A stretch of DNA of 64,000 nt from Nitrosospira multiformis (GTDB lineage Bacteria; Pseudomonadota; Gammaproteobacteria; Burkholderiales; Nitrosomonadaceae): contig NZ_FOHI01000011.1 of assembly GCF_900111585.1 (NCBI RefSeq), positions 1 to 64,000 on the forward strand. Direction: 5' to 3'. The translations under genes were made by a program, and so were the position numbers. The notes under the pieces are model-generated. The model had not been told where the DNA came from. It did not search any database and was given only the letters and a program-made list of their open reading frames with translations. Within the stretch, counting starts at the first letter, position 1. Every line of letters starts with the position of its first letter. Positions 1-8,500 of this stretch are shown here, piece after piece.

Positions 1-155
1 GAGGGATGAAGCGGAAGAAATACGTTGGCCAGAACGAGAACCGCAAGCATCACCATCAGCAGCGCCGTCGCCAGGCGCCGCATCCGGTTATTGGCAAGTA
101 ATCGCTTCAGGGAGCCCATGTCGCGACTTGAGGCTGACGATTCGATAGGCTGCAT
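1..155 (-). CDS. N-terminal fragment of a membrane or secreted protein (runs off the left edge)
   Basis: The minus strand opens with ATG at 155 (or an in-frame ATG at 119) and stays open to the window edge. From the second start the product begins with a basic stretch (MGSLKRLLANNRMRR) followed by a hydrophobic run of about 20 residues rich in Leu, Val and Ala, then a Pro/His end. This is the shape of a signal anchor or signal peptide. No Shine-Dalgarno sequence is obvious for either start. Only 39 to 51 residues are visible, so the family cannot be named. It is transcribed away from the gene at 549. Confidence 0.4.
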   Translation of the reverse strand, partial: MQPIESSASSRDMGSLKRLLANNRMRRLATALLMVMLAVLVLANVFLPLHP

Positions 156-311
156 TCGGTGAGACTGAATGTTCAGGAATAAAAACTACTCATTTTTCAA
201 GGCTTTTTTGAGCGAAGTGAATTGAAAGTACATGCTACAAAACCGCGTAGTCAAGATATTTTTTAGTTTTCCGGTTTCCTGATCGACGTGCCTACCCGAA
301 AGCCATGAGCT

Positions 312-455
312 GGAATGGTGCTTGAAGAAAGAAAAGGAATGGGCAGCCGTACGAAAGCTCACCTCGGCTGGGAGGTTTGTGCCCCCACAAGCCCCGTGCT
401 ATTGCAGCGCGGGAATGTACCCTCCTCTAATAGTTCTCATTCCGAGAATGGAATG
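312..455. promoter_or_regulatory. Cluster of five GGAATG hexamers upstream of the DUF5132-like gene
   Basis: The AT-rich gap between the two divergent genes (156-548) holds no gene. It contains the hexamer GGAATG at 312-317, 336-341, 412-417 and 450-455, and its reverse complement CATTCC at 438-443. The last two form an inverted repeat, CATTCC-GAGAAT-GGAATG. Five copies in 144 bp is far above chance for a 6-mer. The array ends about 95 bp before the start of the next gene, so a regulator-binding role is possible. This is inference. Confidence 0.35.
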
Positions 456-548
456 GATTCACGAATATTAAATTTTTGTGTCAACGCTTGAAAAAAAACC
501 AAAATTATCTATAAATTTATTTTGGTTCCCGGAAGCAAGGTGAAAATC

Positions 549-1034
549 ATGGCATCCGAAAACTTCAAGAGCAACCTGATCACGGGCTTGGCGGCGGGGG
601 TGGGGGCGACGCTGCTCGCGCCAGTGCTGCTTCCATTTCTTGCCAGCCTCGTCAGGCCCGCTACCAAGGCCGCTATCAAGGGTAGCGTCCTTCTGTATGA
701 GAAAGGACGTGAATCATTTGCCGAATTGAGCGAAACGGTGGATGACCTCGTGGCAGAGGTCAAGTCGGAGATGGAAGCTGGTGCGGTGGAAGATGAGGCG
801 GTGGGTGCCTCGGCAGCCCAGGCGGGGAGCGCGCAAGGGAGGACTGCTCCGCCACCGCCACAGCCTAGACCGGACTCTGGCCCCAGCCAAAGTTCGGCCA
901 CCCCGGCCGCAAGTCCGCCAGGCGAAGCCGATAAGGCACCGGAAGGTCTTCTCACGCAACCCGCCACGCAGGCGAATCAGGGTAGCCAGCGCCATGAAGG
1001 AGCGCAGGGTCGACCGCCAACCAAGGGGGAATGA
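549..1034 (+). CDS. DUF5132-like small membrane protein
   Basis: A 161-residue protein from the ATG at 549. This start is preferred over one nine codons upstream because it has an AAGGTG ribosome site just before it and gives the typical family start MASENFKSNLITGLAAG. Residues about 10-35 form a glycine/alanine-rich hydrophobic segment ending in a proline-containing turn (LLAPVLLPFLASLV). A charged helix with ESFAELSETVDDLVAEVKSE follows. The last 80 residues are low complexity, rich in Ala, Pro, Gln and Ser. The first half resembles DUF5132, a family of unknown function. The gene overlaps the next one by four bases, so the two are translationally coupled. The association with HMA_2-type proteins suggests a membrane anchor or assembly role, which is inference. 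Confidence 0.7.
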   Translation: MASENFKSNLITGLAAGVGATLLAPVLLPFLASLVRPATKAAIKGSVLLYEKGRESFAELSETVDDLVAEVKSEMEAGAVEDEAVGASAAQAGSAQGRTAPPPPQPRPDSGPSQSSATPAASPPGEADKAPEGLLTQPATQANQGSQRHEGAQGRPPTKGE

Positions 1035-1543
1035 TGGCGCCACTTGCGCGAGTGGTCCACTCTCTGCCGGGCAGGAAGCGGATAAAGATCGACGAAAGGC
1101 GCGGCGATACTGCGTACTTTGAGACGCTGAAAAAAGAACTGGGGGAGTGTCCCGGCGTTGGAGCGGTAATGACGAATTCGCGGACAGGAACGGCGCTCGT
1201 CATTCATACAGTGGAGGATCCGGTTCTGTGGGGCTATATCGCTGAACACGGGTTGCTTCAGCTCGGAAAGAATGAAACCTCAGCCCCTGCAGTTCGCCCT
1301 TCAATCGTTGGTGACATCAGGAACGTCGAACATAAGTCATATCCGAAATCCGGAAAGAAATCAGATATCCGGCGACTGATATTTCTGGGAATGATGGGTA
1401 TGGGTGTCGTGCAGGTAATCAGGGGCAATATAGCGATCTCGGCAATAGCGGCATTCTGGTACGCGTACTGCATTTTTCCGGGGACAAACGGCGATAACCC
1501 GGAACATTCCCTCATTGAAACCAAATTGTCCGAAGAATCTTAG
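1031..1543 (+). CDS. HMA_2-like domain protein with C-terminal membrane segment
   Basis: A 170-residue protein that starts inside the stop of the preceding gene. Residues 7-75 have the pattern of the heavy-metal-associated domain 2 family: a first strand with the motif RVVHSLPGRKRIKI, a helix (YFETLKKELGECPGV), then a strand pair around AVMTNSRTGTALVIH. There is no CxxC metal site, so it is not a classical HMA domain. Residues about 118-150 are hydrophobic (LIFLGMMGMGVVQV and ISAIAAFWYAYCIF) and probably form one or two membrane segments. The same fold signature occurs at 3914 and in the N terminus of the ATPase at 5505-8627, which ties the genes of this region together. The ligand is unknown. 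Confidence 0.72.
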   Translation: MMAPLARVVHSLPGRKRIKIDERRGDTAYFETLKKELGECPGVGAVMTNSRTGTALVIHTVEDPVLWGYIAEHGLLQLGKNETSAPAVRPSIVGDIRNVEHKSYPKSGKKSDIRRLIFLGMMGMGVVQVIRGNIAISAIAAFWYAYCIFPGTNGDNPEHSLIETKLSEES

Positions 1544-1735
1544 ATTTTGGAAATGAATGATGATTTCCGAAAATCTCGCAAAACAAAAATCTGTTGCAAA
1601 AATTCTGAGCGAGCCAAGGGGTTGCAAGATTCCAAACCAGGGAACTCTGCACTGAAGCGGTAGAAAGCAGCAAAATGAGAGAGACATTTTCATCGTCCTA
1701 GTACGGAAATCATAACTATACGAGGAGGAATCGAA

Positions 1736-2566
1736 ATGAATACCCCTAGATCAGGCAGGCACGCAGGGGGAAAACCGCCCCCTGAGGAAAAAAAGCGGAC
1801 CGATATAGAGACGCCCGAGGGAGCAAGGTATGCCCGTGGTGAAACACGCCCGGGAGATGAGGGATATGTGGGAACGACACGCCCTTATCGCTCGGATGCT
1901 GACCGTGCGATGGGAGAGGCCGGCCATACCGTAAAAACAGGCATTGCCAGCAGCTTGAGAGGCATCGATGAAATTGAATCTGATATCGTAAGCCTGGTGC
2001 GCAATACCGTATCCAATACGTTGAGAGCAACCGGGGCAGTCGGTACGGAAGCAGTCGATATAACAAGGGATGTCGTCAAGGGCGCTCTTGCCGCCACCGA
2101 AGACGTAGGGACCGGGTTAATGCTTTCCGCGAAAAGCGTTGCCAAGGGCGTGGTAATGGGCGTATCTGACGTCGGTGGCGACGCCATCACAGCAGCAACA
2201 GAAACCGTAAAAGCCGCAGTCCGGAGTGCTGCTGACGCGGGTGGTGACACATTGCTGGTTGCCAAGCGAACGGTGGATGGTGTGGCAGAGGGAACGAGGG
2301 AGACGGGGGGTAATGTCGTAGAGACGGTCAGGGCGACTGTAAACGCGGCAGCCGGAGGGGTAGGCGATATTGGCACCACCGCTGTCACGAGCGTGCGCGA
2401 CATCCTCATGAGTGTTGTGGAGGGTGTAAAGGACGTGGCAGGTGCCGCAATGCCAAAGTCATATCACATGGACGACCGTGTTCCTCCTGGAGAATATACT
2501 GCTCCCACAGAGCGTACCAGTCCGCCAGAATATGTCCCTCCTGCGGAGAGAAAAAAGCCGACATAA
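1736..2566 (+). CDS. Protein with seven 22-residue amphipathic repeats, function unknown
   Basis: A 276-residue protein with a strong ribosome site (GAGGAGG, 8 nt before ATG). Residues 1-65 are charged and probably disordered. Residues 80-233 are seven consecutive units of exactly 22 residues, most beginning V/A/T/I-G-x-x and containing a central T/S-V-K/R, for example VGTEAVDITRDVVKGALAATED. They lack proline and cysteine and are rich in Ala, Val, Gly, Thr and Asp. The tail has two copies of a PPxEYxxPxER-like motif. Repeats of 11 or 22 residues that fold as amphipathic helices are known from apolipoproteins and LEA-type proteins and often bind membrane surfaces. There is no signal peptide. 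A surface-coating or membrane-shaping role for the neighbouring ATPase/HMA_2 module is inference; I do not recognise the family. Confidence 0.75.
   Translation: MNTPRSGRHAGGKPPPEEKKRTDIETPEGARYARGETRPGDEGYVGTTRPYRSDADRAMGEAGHTVKTGIASSLRGIDEIESDIVSLVRNTVSNTLRATGAVGTEAVDITRDVVKGALAATEDVGTGLMLSAKSVAKGVVMGVSDVGGDAITAATETVKAAVRSAADAGGDTLLVAKRTVDGVAEGTRETGGNVVETVRATVNAAAGGVGDIGTTAVTSVRDILMSVVEGVKDVAGAAMPKSYHMDDRVPPGEYTAPTERTSPPEYVPPAERKKPT
1973..2434 (+). repeat. Seven tandem 66-bp coding repeats (22-residue units)
   Basis: Seven units of 22 codons lie head to tail without indels. They are conserved at the protein level (G at position 2, V at position 13, D/E at position 22) but diverged at the DNA level, so this is an old repeat rather than a recent expansion. 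Confidence 0.75.
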
Positions 2567-2911
2567 TCGTTATCAGGGCAGTGGCGCCTGGCCGCCGCAG
2601 CCCTGTTCTATTCCATTATCCTGCAGCAACGAACTCACATCACCCGATGGAGAGTCAGGATTGCAACACCTGGCATCCCGGCTCGTGCGAGAACCCTGGC
2701 ATCGTGGTACACGATGTGCAGTTGCTTGAGTAAATCCGCCAGCGCCATTTGCACAATACTCCACACATATAAAAGGCCCTGGTACGTGCGTGTGCATACT
2801 CAGACTAATCTAAAGTCGCGGGCAAGTTGCCTTGAGGAGCGCAAACTCTGAGAACTGGCTTTCTTTTGGTAAGAGTGGAGCCGTGGCGAGAGGGGTCAGA
2901 TATCGAGAGCC
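2567..2911. other. Intergenic region with a perfect palindrome
   Basis: No gene is supported here. At 2700-2716 lies a perfect inverted repeat CATCGTG-GTA-CACGATG, not followed by a T-run. It could be an operator, but no regulator for it is known in the window. Confidence 0.4.
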
Positions 2912-3391
2912 TCAGCCACGGCGAGCCGCTTCGATCACACCTATGTCGATCTTTCCCATTTCCATCATGGCTTCGAATGCACGCTTGGCCGCTGCTCGAT
3001 CAGGATCTGTGATCGCAGCCGTCAAGGCACGTGGCGTGATCTGCCATGACACTCCCCACTTGTCCTTGCACCAGCCGCATACGCTTTCCTGGCCGCCGTT
3101 TCCGACAATCGCGTTCCACAAGCGGTCTGTTTCAGCCTGATCGTCGGTCGCAACCTGGAACGAGAATGCTTCGTTGTGCTTGAACGCTGAGCCCCCGTTC
3201 AGGCCGAGACAAGGGATGCCCATTAACGTGAACTCGACCGTTAAGACATCGCCCTGCTTGCCCGCAGGAAAGTCGCCAGGCGCGCGATGGACTGCTTCCA
3301 CCGCGCTGTCCGGAAACGTCTCGGCGTAGAACCTCGCGGCATCCAGCGCGGTGCCGTCGTACCAGAGGCAAATCGTGTTCTTGCTGACCAT
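2912..3391 (-). CDS. PhnB-type VOC family protein
   Basis: A 159-residue single-domain member of the vicinal oxygen chelate superfamily, in the PhnB/3-demethylubiquinone-methyltransferase-like branch. Family features seen are the start MVSKNTICLWYDGTA, the motif ARFYAETFPDS, the middle strand VLTVEFTLMGIPCLGLNGG, and the block CGWCKDKWGVSWQITP near residue 120. The C-terminal helix has the AAAKRAFEAMMEMGKIDI pattern typical of the group. The start has a good ribosome site (AGGAGA, 6 nt upstream). Most members have no established substrate, so no reaction can be assigned. It lies on the opposite strand within the HMA_2 region and may be unrelated to it. Confidence 0.88.
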   Translation of the reverse strand: MVSKNTICLWYDGTALDAARFYAETFPDSAVEAVHRAPGDFPAGKQGDVLTVEFTLMGIPCLGLNGGSAFKHNEAFSFQVATDDQAETDRLWNAIVGNGGQESVCGWCKDKWGVSWQITPRALTAAITDPDRAAAKRAFEAMMEMGKIDIGVIEAARRG

Positions 3392-3913
3392 CTTGGTTCT
3401 CCTGAGTTGGAACAGATACGTACATTCGAGCTGCGCAGGTAAAATCGTACTAATGCTGCAGCTTGTGGACCAAAGAGTAACGAAGTAGTCCTTTAGTAGT
3501 CCTTAAATGACAAATGTCAAAGGGGCGACAAATGCATTCTCGCCGAAAGCCGCCATCCAGGCAGTTTCAAGGCAAATCAAATTTGAACTGCTACATTTCA
3601 TATTCATGATAGAGATTTTTTCCACTAGTGAGTGCAATACCTAATGAACTCTCGAGCAATCGAGAAATCGTTCCTTGGTACTCTCATACGATTCCATGTA
3701 ATTAAATGCTTTGTGTAGAGGTAAGGCTGATTATGGATAAACTTTAATCATGACTCTCAATCTTTGCTTCTATTCCGGTTTCTCTTGGCCCTCATCGAAT
3801 GTACCCAGCCAGCCTGTCAGTTCAGTACTCTCTCCGCCTCTCCGCTTCATCATGTTGTAACAAAGTCCCGCTTAAATACCTCCATGAGAAAGATATCTTA
3901 ATGGAGGTAAATC
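3392..3913. other. AT-rich intergenic region, no gene seen
   Basis: This 520-bp gap between divergent genes is AT-rich. It holds an 11-bp tandem direct repeat (AGTAGTCCTTT / AGTAGTCCTTA, 3484-3505) and a perfect inverted repeat TCTCGA-GCAA-TCGAGA at 3650-3665. No coding pattern or recognisable RNA was found. It presumably carries the promoters of both flanking genes. Confidence 0.5.
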
Positions 3914-4273
3914 ATGGCTCACTATATCCATCATGTGCCTGGCCGGCTGCGTGTCAATACGCCGCTCCTGAAAAAAAACGAGCCCCGCGCCCGGCAGTTG
4001 AAGTCGTACTTGGAAGGGGTAAACGGCATTCTTCAAATTGAAACCAGCATTGTCACCGGCAGTGTGGTGATCAGGTATGACAGATGTCTCGTAAACTCCA
4101 CGTTGATTCTCAATTCCCTGTATGATCTCGGATATATCCAGCATACCGACACTTTATCCGGACCCGCGCACGGAACTTCGGTAACGCCGAAGGTCGTGGA
4201 TATTTTCGTGCAGAAACTCATGGAAACTGCATTGGAACGGTCGGCTATGGCTCTGGTCGCAGCATTGATCTGA
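3914..4273 (+). CDS. Small HMA_2-family protein
   Basis: A 119-residue protein with a good GGAGGT ribosome site. The N-terminal half is a clear HMA_2-type domain: MAHYIHHVPGRLRVNTP forms the first strand with the H-H-V-P-G-R-L-R motif, a Lys/Arg-rich helix follows (RARQLKSYLEGVNGI), then IETSIVTGSVVIRYD and a second helix (LILNSLYDLGYI). The C-terminal part (VVDIFVQKLMETALERSAMALVAALI) is a hydrophobic helix that may insert in the membrane. No cysteines form a metal site. The gene is convergent with the metK-like/ATPase pair. The ligand is unknown; a cation or an interaction with the pump are both possible. Confidence 0.78.
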   Translation: MAHYIHHVPGRLRVNTPLLKKNEPRARQLKSYLEGVNGILQIETSIVTGSVVIRYDRCLVNSTLILNSLYDLGYIQHTDTLSGPAHGTSVTPKVVDIFVQKLMETALERSAMALVAALI

Positions 4274-4317
4274 GCTGGGAGTATCGTTCGAAATGCATTG
4301 ACCCACCCGATATCGAG

Positions 4318-5508
4318 CTAGCGCAGCAATGCAGCCTTGTCCGTGCTCTCCCACGGCAATCCGATATCCATCCGTCCCACCTGACCATAAACCGCAAGCT
4401 TGCGGTAAAACAAACCGCGAAATAGTTGAGGCTGATAGCGCAAATTAAAGGCGCGAATGATTCCGGCAGGCCGGAAATCAAAGTGGTCGAGAATACGCGC
4501 CGTTATTTCGGTATCAGGAATGCGCCCTGTACCAAAAGTATCCACCTGCACGCTTACCGGCCTCGATATTCCTATCGAATACGCCAGATGTACCTCGCAC
4601 GCCTGCGCAAGGCCAGCGGCGACCACATTCTTGGCGGCGTAGCGCGCTGCATAAGCCCCCACCCGATCAATACGAGAGGGGTCCTTACCGGAAAGCGCGG
4701 ACTCCGAATGCCGGGAATATTCGCCGTATGTATCCACTGCGTTCTTGCGGCCAGTCAACCCCGAGTGTAACGATGGTCCTCCGTCGGCGACCAGCCCTTC
4801 CGGATTGATGAAAATATGGGTGCGGGAGTCGGGCCGCAGCGTTTCCGTCGCGAAAACCGGCTCGATCACATGCGCATTGAGATCATCGTGCAGCGGGGCG
4901 AGGCCGCGCATGGCGGTCTTCTGCTGAGTGGCAACGATGGTGATGGAATGAATGCGATACGGTCTGCCTTCGCGATATTCCACCCCTACCTGCGTTTTTC
5001 CATCGGGCGCAAGATAGGGAATCTGCTTCTGAAAGCGTGTGGCCGTAAGCCGACGCGCCAGTTTATGCGAAAGCGAGATGGGTAGCGGCATAAAGGCCGG
5101 GCTCTGATTGCAGGCAAAGCCGAATACATTGGCCTGATTCTTGGCAGTAACGGATTCCAGCTCTTCCTCACTCATTTCCCTCTCATCTATGAACGGATAA
5201 GACGGTGCCGGCAGTTCAGTCAGGCTCGTCATGATCGTGCAATCTCTTGCATTGAAATCCGCTTGCTCGTAGCCAAGCTGGTGTATAACCCGGCGCGCGA
5301 CCTCGGGGATGTCGATAGAAGCCGACGAAGCGAAGCGTGCTGCGATAAAAAGTATTCCTGTGGATACTGCACACTCCGCTATCACCTTCGAAAAGGGATC
5401 TTGCTGCAGAAAGCGGTCGACCACCGCATCGCTCACTTGATCGCAAAGTTTATCCGGGTGCCCGTCAGTTACAGATTCGGAGGTGAACATGAAATTCTGT
5501 TTCATCAT
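4318..5508 (-). CDS. Divergent S-adenosylmethionine synthetase (MetK) paralogue
   Basis: A 396-residue protein of full MetK length. It keeps FTSESVTDGHPDK (H17, D19), a lysine at 171 (PDGKTQ), SGLTGRK, DTYG, SGKDPS, YAARYAAKN and the end PWESTDKAALLR. It differs from canonical enzymes at positions important in E. coli MetK: the aspartate of GAGDQG (D118) is N124 in AKNQAN, the aspartate of GGPMGD (D238) is H248 in GGPSLHSG, and K269 is R279. It begins inside the stop codon of the ATPase gene (ATGA overlap), so the pair is one coupled transcript. A second in-frame ATG follows directly. It may be a SAM synthetase with altered activity or a related nucleotide/cation enzyme. The genome should carry a canonical metK elsewhere, which cannot be seen here. 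Confidence 0.85.
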   Translation of the reverse strand: MMKQNFMFTSESVTDGHPDKLCDQVSDAVVDRFLQQDPFSKVIAECAVSTGILFIAARFASSASIDIPEVARRVIHQLGYEQADFNARDCTIMTSLTELPAPSYPFIDEREMSEEELESVTAKNQANVFGFACNQSPAFMPLPISLSHKLARRLTATRFQKQIPYLAPDGKTQVGVEYREGRPYRIHSITIVATQQKTAMRGLAPLHDDLNAHVIEPVFATETLRPDSRTHIFINPEGLVADGGPSLHSGLTGRKNAVDTYGEYSRHSESALSGKDPSRIDRVGAYAARYAAKNVVAAGLAQACEVHLAYSIGISRPVSVQVDTFGTGRIPDTEITARILDHFDFRPAGIIRAFNLRYQPQLFRGLFYRKLAVYGQVGRMDIGLPWESTDKAALLR

Positions 5509-8500
5509 CCATACTCCCGCGGCGCTGGTGGTAGAGATAGCAGCTCTTTACGTCGCTTGTCTTTGAAGGCAGCGTCTTTGGTTGCTTCATTCAGGAAAAA
5601 AGGCAGTACAGAACCTGCGCCTATCGCCGCCACATCAAGTGGGCCTATCGGGGTATTACCAAGCAGACTGCGGACGCCTGGCACCAGCACCGTAGCCCAT
5701 TGGAGCAAGGCCGTTCCACCGCTCGCCAGGTCGAGATAGCGATTGGAACGGAGCGTCTCGTGGCTGAATATGCCGATATGGTCCGAACGGCAACTATATG
5801 CGTGAAGCAGCTGCCCCATCGTCAGGGTCATGAAGGCAATCGTGCTGGCCTTCTGCCCTCCGCCATAACGTGCCATGGCATAGCCATAACCTCCCATTGA
5901 CCCCGCAGCCATTGTCAGCGACTCCAGACCGTAGCGCTTGAAGTCGGCCGGACCTACAATGGGTTCGCCCGGGTCTCGCGGGGGCTGCTGCAGAACATCC
6001 GGCTCGGGGGGCTCAACAGCAAGCGCCAGCCCGGGGAAGATATCGGTTACCAGGTTGATCCACAGCAAGTGGCTGGTGGTGAGCGGAGTGCCCAGCCCTG
6101 TCCCTACAGAGCCGAGCATCAGCATGATCTCGGACAGGTTGGTGGCGGTAAGGAAATGAATCGATTTGCGAATATTGTTGTAAATCGTCCTGCCTTCCGA
6201 GACGGCCACAATCATGGTACGGAGATTATCGTCTTCCAGTATAACGTCGGCCACGCTGCGCGCCACCTCCGTGCCGGTGCCGCCCATGGCGACGCCAATA
6301 TCCGCGGCCTTGAGGGCGGGGCCGTCATTGATGCCGTCGCCCGTCATCGCGGCGATTTTGCCGCCGCGCTGCAGTGCCTGCACGATTTGCAGCTTGTTGG
6401 CCGGGCTGACGCGGGAGAAGATATTGACCTTTTGAGCAAGCCCGGCCAGGACCTCTGCATCGAGTTGATCAAGCCGGGTAGAATCGAGAATGTCGAGTTC
6501 GCTGCCGCCGGATAACCCCAGTTCCTTCCCTATCGCATATGCGGTGCCGCTCTGATCACCGGTTATCATCACCGTGTCTATCCCGGCCTGATGAAACAAG
6601 GCGATAAGTTCCTTCATCCCCTGCCGCAGGGGATCTGCCATTCCCGTCATTCCCAGCCAGATGAGTTCATCCGCTGAAGATTGATCGGCTTGCTTCGGTT
6701 CGACGTAGGCAAATCCCAGCACACGCAGCGCTTCTGCGGCCATGCGGTCATTTTCCATGAGTATGACTGTTCGCTCGGCCTGCGTGAGGGGCAAACGTGC
6801 GCCGTCCTTCAACCACCACCCGCACATTTCCAGCACCTCGACTGGATTACCCTTGACAGCCACGAGCTTTCCATCCCCTTGGGCGCTATGGGTCGTGCTC
6901 ATGTAGCTCCGCGTTTCGGTCCGGTATTCCACTTGCTCTCTGGGATAGCGCTGGCGCAGCGCCTCAACTGAAACACCTGCCGCTAGCGCAAGGTGCATCA
7001 ATGCGCCTTCTGTTGCGGACCCCTTGAGCAGGTAGTTGCCTTTCTCACCGTTCAGTTCCACTTCGTTGCAAAGAACAGCCACATGGAGGAGCCGCAACAA
7101 TTCATCGCTCTGATAGGGATCGATTCTTACACCCGCATCGTAAAACACATCACTGTCCACTGTAATACGACGCCCTCCGCTATGCAGGGCCAGGACGGAC
7201 ATACGGTTGAGAGTGAGCGTTCCGGTTTTGTCCAGGCAGATTACCTGTACTGCGCCCAAGGTTTCCACTGCATCGAGGCGTCGCACCAGCACCTTGTGAC
7301 GGTTCATTGTCCGGATACCCAAGGCAAGAGTGGTCGTTGCAACGGTGGGCAGGCCTTCCGGGACTGCGGCCACCGCAAGGGAAATGGAGGTTTTCAACAT
7401 TTGCAGCCAAGCGTGACCACGGACCAATCCGATCAGAAACATTGCTCCGCAGATGCTCAGGGACAGCAACACCATCTGATTCCCCAGGATCGCAAGCTGG
7501 CGTTGCATGGGTGTCTCCGGAGGGCGGGTTTCACCTACAAGCGATTGAATCGTGCCGATCTCGGTATATCGTCCGGTCGAAACCACTACGGACAGGCCGC
7601 TGCCCCCCGTTACCACCGTACCCATGTATACCATGTTAAGCCGGTCCGCGAGAGAGACATCCGGCTGGTCCAGCGGGCTTACCCTCTTCGCCACCGGAAG
7701 GCTTTCTCCGGTAAGCATGGATTCATCCACCATCAGATTGCGCGACTCGAGCACCCTGCCATCAGCAGCTACCCGAGCCCCGGGTGTCAGCACCAGGATG
7801 TCGCCCGGCACCAGGGACTTGGCCGGCACCTCCAGAAGCCGTGCATCGCGGATGACCATTGCGTTCTGCTCGGCCACATGTCCGAGCGCATTAATCGTTC
7901 GCTCCGATTGAGATTCAGCAACATAGCCCGTACCCGCGTTGATCAAAACTACCCCGAGGATCACCGCCGCATCGACCAGTCCTCCCGTGGCTGCAGAAAG
8001 GACGGCGGATACACCGAGTAAAGCCACAGGCAGGCTTTTAAACTGCCCCAGAAAAATACTCAGCCCGGAACGGGGCGGCGTCTCCGGTAGGCTATTGACC
8101 CCGAAATGGCCAAGCTTCCGCTCCACGGAAGCTTGGCTAAGACCAAATTCCATGGAAGTTTCAAGCGCAGCCACCACGGTATCGCCAGGCAAGGCATGCC
8201 AATTTTTCCGATCCTGTGGAAGAACTGAATTGGGATCAGAAGAAATGACGGGAGAACCAGGACGTTGGGAGGAACGCAAAGAACCGCTATCATCTATCGG
8301 GTTCTCAGGAATGATTTCATGCCCGGCATCCAGCAGCAGTTGCTCCAACCAGGTCTTGATTTCTTCAAGGTCGCGTGCCGGATCAAAAACGATCAATACC
8401 CGACCCGTGAGAACGTTCGCGGAAGCATGTCTGATCGCATCATGCCTCGGCAGGGCAGACTCGAGCTTACGCCTGACGGATTCGGATCGATACAATCCCC

